Below are positions 35,208-45,056 of a stretch of DNA of 64,000 nucleotides, one piece after another (position 1 is the stretch's first letter; each line of letters opens with the position of its first letter). The notes beneath the pieces are model-generated. The model worked only from the letters and a program-made list of their open reading frames with translations, searched no databases and had not been told where the DNA came from. Source of the DNA: Desmodesmus armatus (taxonomy: Eukaryota > Chlorophyta > Chlorophyceae > Sphaeropleales > Scenedesmaceae); NCBI GenBank assembly GCA_007449985.2, contig VIIQ02000013.1:1-64000 (forward strand), given 5' to 3'. Both the position numbers and the translations under genes were made by a program.

Positions 35208-37724
35208 GCTGCTGCTGTCGTGCTCCCTGCTAAATGCTGCTGGAGTTGCCTTCTGTCTAGGAACGGCTATTCGACGTCGCAGCAGGCCACGAGATGAGAC
35301 GACGCTGGAGTTAAAATCGAGGTGGACTTCGGCAGTGCGAGTGTGCTGTAACATGCGATGTGTGTGAGCAATACGATCCAGCGGATCAGATCATGACACG
35401 TGGAAGTCGCCAACCTGCTGGAGCCTGAGTTCTAGTAGCCACAAATGGGTTATTGCAGCAGTCGGTTGGATCTGAGGTGTGGGTTGCCGACCAGGGTTGG
35501 GGTTCCCAGAGTCTGGGACCCCGACCGCCCCTGCTGGCCAGGTTTCTGACAAACATGTACTCAGGGGCGTTCTGTGTCCGGCTAATAAAAGAAACGCGTG
35601 CTGACTCAACTGTTGTCAAATAAATGGCGTCTAGCAGGTAGAAATGGGTTGTGCATGCCTCAAGCCGCTTCCGTGGTGTGACATGTCGTGCTCTGCCTGT
35701 GTGGCATTGCCGCCCTTATGTTGCCCCCATTCATGTCTTGCACAGCGGCCAGCAACACAGCAACTCGCTGCATTTTTAACCCTCTCGAGGGTTGTGAGCT
35801 CACACAAAAGGACTGAGGAAGTCAAACTGTCTGACACCTGCCAGTCACGTGTGTCAGGCTCAGAATCAAACACCAGCCTGCCAGAGCCTGCCATCGCATG
35901 AGCTGAACAGCGCTCAAGGTGAATCAGTAAGATGTTTGATATTGTTACAGCAGGGTGCTGCTGCGGGTGGCATGCATGGGTGGTGCGTTGCAGCACCCCC
36001 CAGTGCGTAATACTGCATGACAGGTGCTTCTGCAGCACCAGTACTAGCAGAGTGATGCTGATGGCATCATACTCATACATCATAGCATGATGCTTGGCGC
36101 TGTGACAGGCCCCAGCAATGCAGAGCACCCTCTCACGCGCCCCTGAGGAGCGAGGGCTTTGAGCAGAATGCCTGATCAAAACCACCGTCGGTCATACAAC
36201 GAGCTTGTGTGCATGTGCAAGTAAAAGAGCACAGAAGGACTGCAGGGTATGCAGCGCTGCTGTGCTCAGGGCTGCTGGAGCCGCATAGTGCAGCTGTCAT
36301 GACCAACAGTTGTGCTGGTGCAGAAGCAACAGCAGCTGGAAAGGTGGGATGCAAGCTGGGCAAGCACTGGCCTGCGTTCACTCACACACGTGGAACCAAA
36401 CCATGAAGCATGCAGGTGAGAAGCAAGCACTGGCCCACTTCACTACCATGTTGCAGTGCGCTGCTGCGCGCTACTGCTGCTGCTGCAACAACACAGCTGT
36501 TGGTTAATCGAACTGGCTGTTTTCAAACCCTAAACCCTATAGACAAATGTGGTCAGCTGGTTTGCTGGATGGGTCACAAGCTGCTGACTAGCAGTGGTGT
36601 GAACCACTGCAGCCGTAAAAAAGTACAAGGGGGTTGCAGCAACACTCAAAAAATGTCAGGAAGGGTCCAGTCAGTCCCAAGGATGGGTTTGACGGGCAGG
36701 TCAATCCAATCATCTCCAGGAAGAGCCTCGGGGCAGCATCAACAACAGCGTTAGTAGGTCCGTAGCAAAGGTCAAGGTAGTACCCTACAGATGGTAACTT
36801 CCACCTTACTTCCTGTCCCACCAGCTGCCGCGGCCCCAACGGTTGCGGCCAGTGGTGGCGCGGGCAGAAGCAGAGCCCACCCAAGTGGCATACCTGTTGG
36901 CAGCAGCATGGCAGCAGAGCAGCAGTACAGTGTCAGGGTACTCAAAATCCGACAACATGTGTTGTATGTGGACTGCGTACACGACACAGGGTTGGTGTGC
37001 GATTTTGCAGCCTTGGTGTGGCAGATGCATAGCAGGAACGCTGCTTTGACTGCAGTGCAGGGCGCTAGCGCTGTGAATGTTGGAGGGTTGCAGGGTTGAC
37101 TGACATGGTCGGATGCTGCTCAGGGAGCTGCTTGAGGGCATGTCTGCTGGTAAAGCTGTCATTATTCTGTGCTGCTGCTACTGCTGCTGCTGCTGCTAGT
37201 ACTGCTGTGACTGCTCTCATGCTGGTGTGCTGCTGCTTCAATGGCTGCTCAGGAAGCTGTACTGGGTCACGAGTGTTGGGGATAGCTGTCACGATTCTGT
37301 GCTGCTGCTGCTGCTACTACTACTGATACTACTACTAATGCAGCTGCCACTTCTGCTGTGACTGCTGTCATGCTGATGTGCTGCTGCTTCATTGGCTGGT
37401 GCAGGCAGCTGTATCGGGTCATGAGTGCTGGTAGAGCTGTCAAAATTCTGTGCTGCTGCTGCTACTACTGCTGACACCTACTGCTGCTGCTATCGCTGCT
37501 GTGACTGCTGCCATGCTGCTGTGCTGCTGCTTCATTGGCTGCTGCAGGAGTGACGCACCTAGTTGTGTCGGGGTCAGCTGTATGGGGTGAAGACTGCTGC
37601 TATAGCTGCCATGATCATTCCATGCTGATGCTTCTGCTGCTACTACTACTACTACTGCTGCTGCTGCTACAATTCCTATGAATGCTCTGATGCCGGTGTG
37701 CTGAAAGACCTAGTTGTGTCGGGG
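35208..37724. other. Intergenic with an interstitial telomere-like motif
   Basis: No supported gene. AAACCCTAAACCCTA (two plant-type telomere units) lies at 36526-36540. A minus-strand frame at 36650-36800 (YYLDLCYGPTNAVVDAAPRL and onward) is protein-like but unassigned. From about 37110 a minisatellite begins (separate entry). Confidence 0.5.
37111..37690. repeat. Minisatellite, units of about 120-155 bp, 4 copies
   Basis: Units start near 37124, 37246, 37402 and 37541. Each contains a GCTCAGGAAGCTGTACTGGG-like segment, then AGCTGTCA.GATTCTGTGCTGCTGCTG, then a variable (CTG/CTA)n block, then GTGACTGCTGTCATGCTG and GTGCTGCTGCTTCATTGGCTG. On the minus strand units read as short Gln/Ala/Ser-rich peptides with a recurring DP(I/V)QLP motif, interrupted by stops. 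Confidence 0.85.
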
Positions 37725-37776
37725 TCAGCTCCGCTCATCACACCTAGTTGTGTCGGGGTCAGCTCCGCTCATCACA
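37557..37776. repeat. Direct repeat ACCTAGTTGTGTCGGGGTCAG
   Basis: A 34-bp unit (CCTAGTTGTGTCGGGG, TCAGCTCCGCTCATCACA) is present twice head to tail at 37708-37741 and 37742-37775. A shorter third copy lies at 37557-37580, followed by different sequence. On the minus strand each copy ends ACAACTAG followed by GTGTG, GTCTT or GTGCG, resembling an exon edge with a donor. Confidence 0.85.
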
Positions 37777-38079
37777 GCACGCTCAATGGCAGCAGATGTC
37801 TCTTGTTGAGCCCACATGCTGCCCCAACGGAGGAGCTTGCGAGACTTTTGGGACACTGCAGCTGCTCAGGCAAGCGAGCAGCGCAGGACAGCAGAAGCCG
37901 GGAAGGTCAGTCAAAGCAGCAGAGACATGTGATCACAGCATGTGAGCTGGGAAGGCCTGAAAGCTTCTCAAATCACTTGAACAAATGCTAAACTAAAATC
38001 AAAGCTTACCTGTGGCTTCAGCTGCCACGAGGGTGGCCAGCAGGGCCAGGGTGACAAAGAGCACAACCTTGTTGGCCAT
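37725..38079 (-). CDS. Possible small secreted peptide, 2 exons
   Basis: The minus-strand exon 38010-38079 encodes a textbook signal peptide (MANKVVLFVTLALLATLVAA, then EAT) and ends at a GTAAGC donor. An in-phase acceptor (GCTGCAG) opens exon 37725-37855: SQKSRKLLRWGSMWAQQETS, AAIERAVMSGADPDTTRCDERS, stop. The product would be 66 residues and basic after cleavage. Alternatively the exon ends at 37744 (donor GTGTGA) and the gene continues through the downstream repeats. Exon 1 is well supported by composition; exon 2 rests only on phase and acceptor quality. No family was recognised. Confidence 0.45.
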
Positions 38080-38175
38080 TGTGGTGAGACTGGGGGTAGC
38101 TGGGGGCAGAAGAGTGCAGAGGGCTAGAGCTGAGAGATTTGAGAGAGACAGTGACTCTTTCAGCCTGGAATGCAG

Positions 38176-38187
38176 CTATTATAGTGC
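38176..38187 (-). promoter_or_regulatory. Possible TATA-like box of the small secreted gene
   Basis: The minus strand reads GCACTATAATAG about 100 bases upstream of the ATG at 38079. Position and sequence suit a TATA element. There is no further support. Confidence 0.3.
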
Positions 38188-39829
38188 AGTCAAGACGCGC
38201 GATGCCGCTTGTCACACCGCGTGGAAGGTCAGCGTGAGAGGTAGCAGCGGGTCGGTGGAGCAGACCCTCCAAGCCTTTTCAATACTATCTCAACACTACA
38301 TCAAGATGTTCTGTACAGTTTCCGAGGTGGCAGGTGGAGGTCGAGGGTCTGTCAAAAATTTGAATGGGCCGTGGTGGACCAAGGGAACGCGGAGGAAGAA
38401 GCTGAGCCGCGACACCGCTTCATTCCTGTTACTCTCGCCAGATGACTTCGGGGTGACTGAGATTGTACTGCCCCCCTGCCTGTAGCTGGCTTGCGAGCCC
38501 GATGCCATGCAGCACACGTCGATACTCTGCTGACATTATAGCTTACTGAGTTTATCGCTGCAGTCCTGGCCACCTCGCACTTCTCACTGCTGACAGCAGT
38601 GACTGCTGCTGCTCCTTTCTCGAGTGTCACATGTCACACCGTGTCATGTCAAACATACTGGTTTCACACTAAGCTTTGTAGTTGCTGTGCAGCTAAGAAG
38701 ATACATGCTGCGCTGAGGTCGAACGCTGTAGTGCAGTAGTGCTGCTGGTGCTTGTGCTGCTGCTGCTGGGGTGCATGGAGCCCATGCCATGGACCAGCTG
38801 TAGTGAGGTTAGCTGCAGTGGCTGCAGGTGCTGATCACTCAAAATGAGCTGTGCAGTAAGTGGCTGCAGCAGATTCACCATATGAGCTTGCTTTATAGGT
38901 ATGTGTGCATGCCCAACACCAGCTGGTATACCTTTTACGTCAAATCACAGCACCAAGGCAACAGCAGCATGCATGGTGCACTGCTGCAGGAGCCCCAACC
39001 TTCTGAGTCATCTGAACCCAATCATGCCAGCATGCCACACCACACAAGCCTTGTTGGCCAGGGGCATGAGACCCAATGCTGTGTCATGAGCATGGCAGCA
39101 CCCTTCTGCAACCGCAAACACCCTTTGCAAACACAAAAAACCACACAGCACCTCCAAAATGCAACCCTCAAAGCCCTGCTGCACTCCCTGCACGACACCA
39201 GTGGCTTTTGTCATGCACAGCTGCAGCGCTAGCACACTCACTAGACCATATTGTCTCATGTCAGCACGGTTTTCAGGCCAGCACCAAAGTTAGTCAGAAG
39301 CTGCAGGAACTCAGCAGCCTACAGGATGCATGGCACGCCTTGCAATGAAAGCTTCCCAACACAGGAGTTGAACCCCAGACCCAGACCGCTAACTTGGGCC
39401 TCAGCTCATGCACCCCGCCTTTTCAAAGGCAACACTGCCACACCCAGAACGCCTCGTTTCACACGCACTCATCACTCCTAAGCAAGCGGTATGTTCCACA
39501 CACGCACACACACCACAATGCTGTGCATGGTATTTGTCTCCAGGCACACCCTGCATTTGTGTCAACTCACAGGCGCACACTCACGCTCATGCGACCGGCT
39601 CTTGGTTGTCCGCCCAGCAAAGTGATGTCACAAAATCACCATACAAACCTCAACATGCTGTCTGCAAACGTCCACAACAGCTGCTGATCACAGGGTGCTT
39701 GTTCAGTAGGGGTGTATGTTTGTGTGACAAACACAATGCCTGCAGAGCAACGGGACTACAACCAAACATGTTCAAGGCTTGCCCCGGCCCTTCACAACAG
39801 AACCTCCACTGACTGCTAGTGCTGTTGAC

Positions 39830-40450
39830 TAAGATGCATCAGCAGCACAGCACAGCACAGCACAGCATGACCAGCAGGTGCCACCTGCACAGTGTGCGTG
39901 CCGGAACGCCATTGCAAGATTGCGCTGGCACCATGACAATGACATCATGTACCTGCAGCTGCTGGATGAAACTCATGAGTTCAACACACCCGACACCCGG
40001 TAGCAACACAACAAGCACAGGCACCCAACTCAAAAGTGATGCCCCGCGCCCTCACAACCGGAACCACCACTTACTGCTGACGCTGTTGAATACGATGCAT
40101 CAGCAGCACCAGCATGACCAGCTGTTGCAGTGCAACACACACCCAACACCGGTAGCAAACAACAAGCACAGGCACCCAACTCAATTGTGATGCCCCGCGC
40201 CCTCAGTCGAAATCAGCAATGACTGCTGGTGCTTTTGAATAAGATGCATCAGCAGCACCACGCACAGCAGCACAGCATGACCAGCTTGCAGGCGACACCT
40301 GCACACTGAGCGTGCCGGAACGCCATTGCAAGATTGCCCTGTCATCACGACACCGGCACCATGTACCTGCTTGCTGCAACTCATGTGTTCAACACATCCG
40401 ACACCCGGTACCACCACAACAAGCACAGGCACCCAACTCAAAAGTGATGC
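39830..40450. repeat. Tandem repeat of about 200 bp, 3 copies
   Basis: Three diverged copies share CGTGCCGGAACGCCATTGCA, AACACACCCGACACCCGGTA, ACAAGCACAGGCACCCAACTC and GATGCATCAGCAGCACCA. Copy 1 spans about 39838-40035, copy 2 (internally deleted) 40093-40185 and copy 3 40250-40450. No coding capacity. Confidence 0.85.
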
Positions 40451-41127
40451 CGCAGCAGTGACGGTTATGCGATGAGTCATGCCGCAGCAGTCATCCGATG
40501 AGTCATCATGGTGCAACACCACATGCTGCTCTTGCCAGGGCAGCAGCGTTTGCCTCTGCAAAAGCCGCATGAACCCCAGGCTCCAAAACAAGCACGCATG
40601 CATCAGCCAATAGTGTTAGTGTGACACAACACCCCTGTCATGCATCACTCACACAAGCGGGCCCTTCCTTGCCTCTCAACAAACCCTGAACCGCAACTGC
40701 CCCCTTGCCAATTGCCCTGCAACAGACAACCATAGACACAGCCCCACTCACCAAACCTACCACCCAATTGCTGGTTGCACAGACCGTGCGTTGTTGGCCA
40801 ACCCACCAACCAATCAAATCAATGCAATGACCTCAGCAACCCACATAGGGTACAACCTGCTCTTGCACCTTGAACCGGAAACACGCGCCCGAAAACCTGC
40901 CCTACTACTCACTCAAAGCACCGCATGCACTTGCCGCTACTGGTACAACTGCTGCCCAAGCAGCCATGATGTTGCTGCTGCTCTGCTGCCATCGTTGCAG
41001 CTGGAGCCTCAACGCAGGTGCTGCTGCTGCTGCTGCCGCTGGTGCACGCCCGCCGCTGCTGTTGCTGCTGCTGGTGCACACCCGCCGCCAAACATCCTAT
41101 TGCTGCCGCTGCTGGTGTCACTCAACT

Positions 41128-41161
<34 letters not shown>

Positions 41162-41166
41162 GCGAG

Positions 41167-41824
41167 CTACCGTTTCAACTTATCTCCAAGCCATTCCGGC
41201 AGCGCAGCGACCGACGGCAGCACAGCATGCGGTGTCACCACCCCCTGCTCGTCCCCCTCCCTATACTTCCCAGTCCTCACCAACACCCCTAGGCACCCAG
41301 CCCCCTGGGCCCCTCCCACGTCCCCGATTACGTCATCCCCTATCATAACAACCTGATCAGGGGTTAGGTTTATAGAGGCTGCTGCAAGCTGGAAGACATC
41401 AGCAGCTGGCTTGCCGAGCACAACTGCTGGACACCCTGTGGCAAACTCCTGCATGGAAGAATGGACGAGCAAGGCAGCAAGGGGGGGATGACACAGGACA
41501 GATGCTCAGCCATACATGCGGGTCGGTTGTTGACACCGAACACATTACAGATGGAGATACTTGCAGAAACCAGTCCAGCTACAGTCATAGCCAGCTGTGG
41601 GATGCGATGACCACCAAAGCAATGACAGCACTCAGGCTGTTGCTGGTATCTGAGGTTGCCATACCTGGCCTTGAGGCATACCATGTTAACAAGAACCCCC
41701 ATGGTGGTGGCTGCAGAGGCAGTCTGGACCATATTTGAGGTTTGTCGTGACTTACCAGTGCTGCAGTGAAGGGTCCAACATCTAGACTCAGCCCATCATT
41801 GTCCTTGTAGTACCTGCGAGTACG

Positions 41825-41870
<46 letters not shown>

Positions 41871-42837
41871 GTTGAACCAGCACTTGGCAAAGGCAGCATA
41901 CAGCACAATGACAAAGCCCCCCCCCCATCAAGCCGACAGTGATTCTGCAGAGGGCAGCTGGTGCTGGGTCAAACAACAGATGCGGCTCAGAGATCAAATG
42001 CCGGCTGGGTTAACAAATGCGGCTCAGCCTGAGCCTCCCCCTCCCTGGGTCCCTCGTCCCTGTTTTGGGTCCCTGGGTCCCTCGTCCCTGCCACCTTGTA
42101 TCCCCAGTGTACGCCGCGTCCCTCGTCCCTGCCACCTTGTATCCCCAGTGTACGCCGCGTCCCTCGTCCCTGCCACCTTGTATCCCCAGTGTACGCCGTG
42201 TAGTAAAACAGCCATGTATTCACGGGCCCTACAGGCTGGACACCACTGAGATCAAACCCCAGTTTCTGCCTATGCACAAAATCCCACACCTACGATTCAG
42301 TCCCAACTGGCAGCAGCTACATATACAGATGGGTTTCTTCAGTCACATACAACCCCCCTGCAACCCCCTAGCCCTCCACCCCCCTGCCCCATCCCACCCC
42401 TTGCTGAACCCCTACCCCAGACCCTACCTCGATTTCCCCAGCGGCTGCAGCAGTGGTGTCCTCCCCCCCCCCCCCCCCCCCCCCCCCCCCACCCCTACAC
42501 CTCCCCTGCCCACACGACTCCGACCCCATTTATGCAAAAGCCTACCCCAGGCCCCACCTTGACTTCCCCAGCGACAGCAGCTGCGGTGTGGGTGCCCCCC
42601 CCCCCCCCCCCCCCCCCCGGCATCAACAACCCTCGTGTGACACCCCCCCCCCCCCTCCCCCGCCCCCAACCCAAACTTGTCTTTCCAATCGACCGCAGTT
42701 ACAGGTTGAGGTCTTCACCCACGTACAAGCGATTGACTGTTGCCCAAAAGACCCCCTGCTTTCCAAATCCCTGCCCCGGACCCCACCTCGACTTGGCAAG
42801 CGACAGCAGCTGTGGTGTGGGTGCCCCCTCCCTCCCC

Positions 42838-42885
<48 letters not shown>

Positions 42886-45056
42886 ACCCCCTTGTGCGAA
42901 CCAATAAACCCAGACCCCACCTCGACTTCCCAAGCGACAGCAGCTGTGGTGTGGGTGTCCCCTCCCCTCCCCCCCCCCCCCCCCGGGGACCCCCCCCCCT
43001 TGTGCGAACCCCTGAACCCAGACCCCACCTTGACTTCCCAAGCGACAGCAGCTGCGGTGTGGGTGCCCCCATCATCAGCCTGAAGGCCCTATTGAGGCTG
43101 TCATAGGTCCAACCGTCACCCATGTCACCAACCACCACAGCAGCAGCACCGCTGTCGGCCTCAGGTGGTAGCAGGCAGCAGCCCTCAAAGTCTGGCAGAA
43201 GCTCTGGGGCAACAAACAGGGCGGCTGGGCCTGTGGGGGAGGGGTGGGGGGTGTACAACGAAGATGGAATGAGGTGGGCGGGGCAGAGCATGTGAGCGGC
43301 AATCACCAGCAATGGAACAGAGCGCAGCAGCTCTGGGGCGCGACAAAGTGCTCACCAGCTCCCCCCACTGCTTGTTGCTGCATCATCCTCGCCGCTTGTC
43401 CCCCCCCCCCCACTTTCTTTAGAAGGTCACCCCACTCACCCATATTGTTCTGCTTCAAGTACAGTGCTGCACAAACCGCCGGGCTGATTATGTCATCAGG
43501 CCTACAGGGGATGCCTGACCTGCAACAAACACACGATTTCCCACTGTCAGCATGTTGTGTCGGCTGGACTGAAGCTCAGTGTCTTGCCCATACACATGCA
43601 GCACAGGATTCGAGCATAAGCGATACAGTACAGTACAGTACAGGAATTGGGGACAGAGTCCCAACCTCGGCACTTGCCAGCGAGCCAGGGGCTCATGAGG
43701 GTGCCCCGAAGGGCCTGTAGTACCCCAGTTTCTCAGGTCAGGTGTGAGGGCGATCGAGATCACCCAGCAAGCCAGCCGTCAATTCCAGTAGCATTTTTTC
43801 CCATGGTGTGCCTAGCACCACCCGGTTCGAGCGGCAGCTGTTCCCGGACGCACTGTGGTGCTGCCGCACCCTCGCAGCAGACATGGATCGAACCCAAGAC
43901 CTATCTGATGATAGGAACTTGACTTGACCACTCTACTACGATACACCTCCTGCTTGATTGGCAGTGCCGCACTGCTTGTTTGGCAGTGCCAAACTAGGGA
44001 GGTGGTACAACTGTGTTACAGTTGAACAGTTGAACAGTGTTCAGAAGGGGGGCACCACAGCAGTGAGACTGTTGTGACTGAAAGCTACTGTCACATATCC
44101 CACCATGTGACCTCTCAGCATGTGGCTGCTCACCTTTTCAGTCTATCTGCAATGCCTGCGCGTATGTCTGTGGTGGTGTTTGTCACAAACTTGTAGGGCA
44201 CCTTCAGGGACTGCAAGTGAGCTACCGCTGCTGCTGCACCTGGCAAGGCCTGGGGGGCGGGGGGGGGGGGGGGGGGGCAGCAATGTAGGAGAAGAGTCAC
44301 ACGTGCGCACCTGTAAAGAAGTGGTTAGTTATGTTGTTGTTGAGTGACTGACCGTGTCAGTGATGTGTCTGGTTGCGGATTGTCAGGGTCTGTTGCTTCA
44401 GCTGCATGCTATTCCAATCCTGATTGCCTTACTGCTCCTGCTGCTGCTGCTTCACTGATTGTCCCTTGACACTTAGATCTTGTCTTCCATTGCACGTATA
44501 GACCCGACCAGTCCCAATGCGCACCTGCTGCCCACAGCACACCACACCGTCAATGTCAAGCAGGACGCCTGCAAATTGCAGTGAGAAAGCCACTCTCTGT
44601 TAACCGCAAACCGCACCATGCATGAAATCACTGTTTTGGACACAAAGGTGTGACACTTCTGCGCACCGCAGAGCTCAAAGGCCGGCCAAGCACCCTATTA
44701 CTGCTGCAGCACAGAGCAACTGCACCAGCATCTGCAGATACGGCTAAAGACGCATTTTACGCCATCACTAGCCTGCAATGCGACCGTCAGTCACTCCAGC
44801 GCTGAAGCAGGGCACCAAAAGGCAACCCGCCTGTTGTCACTCCACCTGCCTTACCTGCAACGCAGGCTGTCTCTGGGGCTGCTCGCTGCCTCTCAGCCAC
44901 TCCTAGCTGATGCCCAACTGCTTGACAGTACACTCGCACGATCCTGCACGCCGGGGATGCTGAGCACTGGCTGGAGTGAGGAGGAGCACGTAATCTACTG
45001 TGGCTTTGATGCCAGTGCTGCTGTATCCCACGCGACAGCCCCATCGCAGCTGTCAT
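41167..45056 (-). CDS. HAD-family phosphatase of the LHPP/HDHD2 type, 7 exons
   Basis: Minus-strand exons: 44855-45056, 44525-44568, 44134-44249, 43440-43519, 43029-43230, 41756-41813 and 41167-41448. All phases agree, giving 327 residues. All four HAD motifs are present: VLLDIDG (nucleophile D72, acid D74), FVTNTT (T105), GKP (K247) and MIGDDVIGD (D272/D273). A C2-type cap and the family sequences SLGKSRYYKDNDGLSLDVGP and GVLVRTGKYREGDE identify the subfamily IIA group containing LHPP (phospholysine/phosphohistidine/pyrophosphate phosphatase) and HDHD2. The first ~65 residues are Arg/Ser/His-rich and may be an organelle transit peptide. Exon 1 is the least certain, supported by a GTAAGG donor and matching phase. 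A SINE-like element sits in intron 3 and exon-edge copies in intron 5. Confidence 0.9.
41824..41869. repeat. (CAG)n array, CTG in transcript sense, at acceptor of exon 6
   Basis: About 15 triplets. In the LHPP-like transcript the CTG run lies a few bases before the CTCGCAG acceptor of exon 6 (exon begins at 41813). Confidence 0.95.
42056..42203. repeat. Tandem repeat of about 45 bp, 3 copies
   Basis: Three near-identical units of CCCTCGTCCCTGCCACCTTG plus TATCCCCAGTGTACGCCG, in intron 5 of the LHPP-like gene. A shortened unit (CTCGTCCCTGTTTTGGGTCC) precedes them. Confidence 0.95.
42418..43075 (-). repeat. Array of exon 5 donor-edge copies in the LHPP-like gene
   Basis: The 3' end of exon 5 (codons GAPTPQLLSLGKSR plus the GTGGGGTC donor, true copy at 43029-43073) recurs downstream in the transcript at 42908-42958, 42778-42828, 42548-42598 and 42418-42468. 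Units are separated by plus-strand C-runs up to about 45 nt. Copies keep the donor with small changes. None has an acceptor. One downstream copy (42908-42958) also keeps an intact reading frame. Confidence 0.9.
43621..43949 (-). mobile_element. tRNA-derived SINE-like element
   Basis: Read on the minus strand, the element starts GAGGTGTATCGTAGTAGAGT, which resembles an RNA polymerase III A box (TAGTAGAGTGG, complement of 43927-43937). About 35 bases later it has a B box (GGTTCGATCC, complement of 43885-43894). A non-tRNA body follows, then a short (TACTG)n microsatellite tail (43623-43643). The acceptor-stem halves do not pair, so it is not a functional tRNA gene. Short length, pol III boxes at the 5' end and a simple-repeat tail are the hallmarks of SINEs. 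Target-site duplications were not identified. Confidence 0.6.

Larger units (their letters stand above)
38080..41166. other. Intergenic with a tandem repeat block
   Basis: No supported coding exons between the small secreted gene (5' end) and the LHPP-like gene (3' end). The frames seen are low-complexity. 39830-40450 is a tandem repeat (separate entry). CTG/CAG-rich Cys/Ala frames near 40990-41155 are repeat-derived. Confidence 0.5.

Noticed and set aside
42623..43312. Gly-rich 229-residue frame taken as one protein
   Set aside because: It is LHPP-like exon 5 read through its donor into G-runs and edge copies; splice phases and homology support the split model.
43621..43949. A functional tRNA gene
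   Set aside because: A and B boxes are present, but the acceptor-stem halves do not pair and the anticodon arm is irregular, so a SINE head is more likely.
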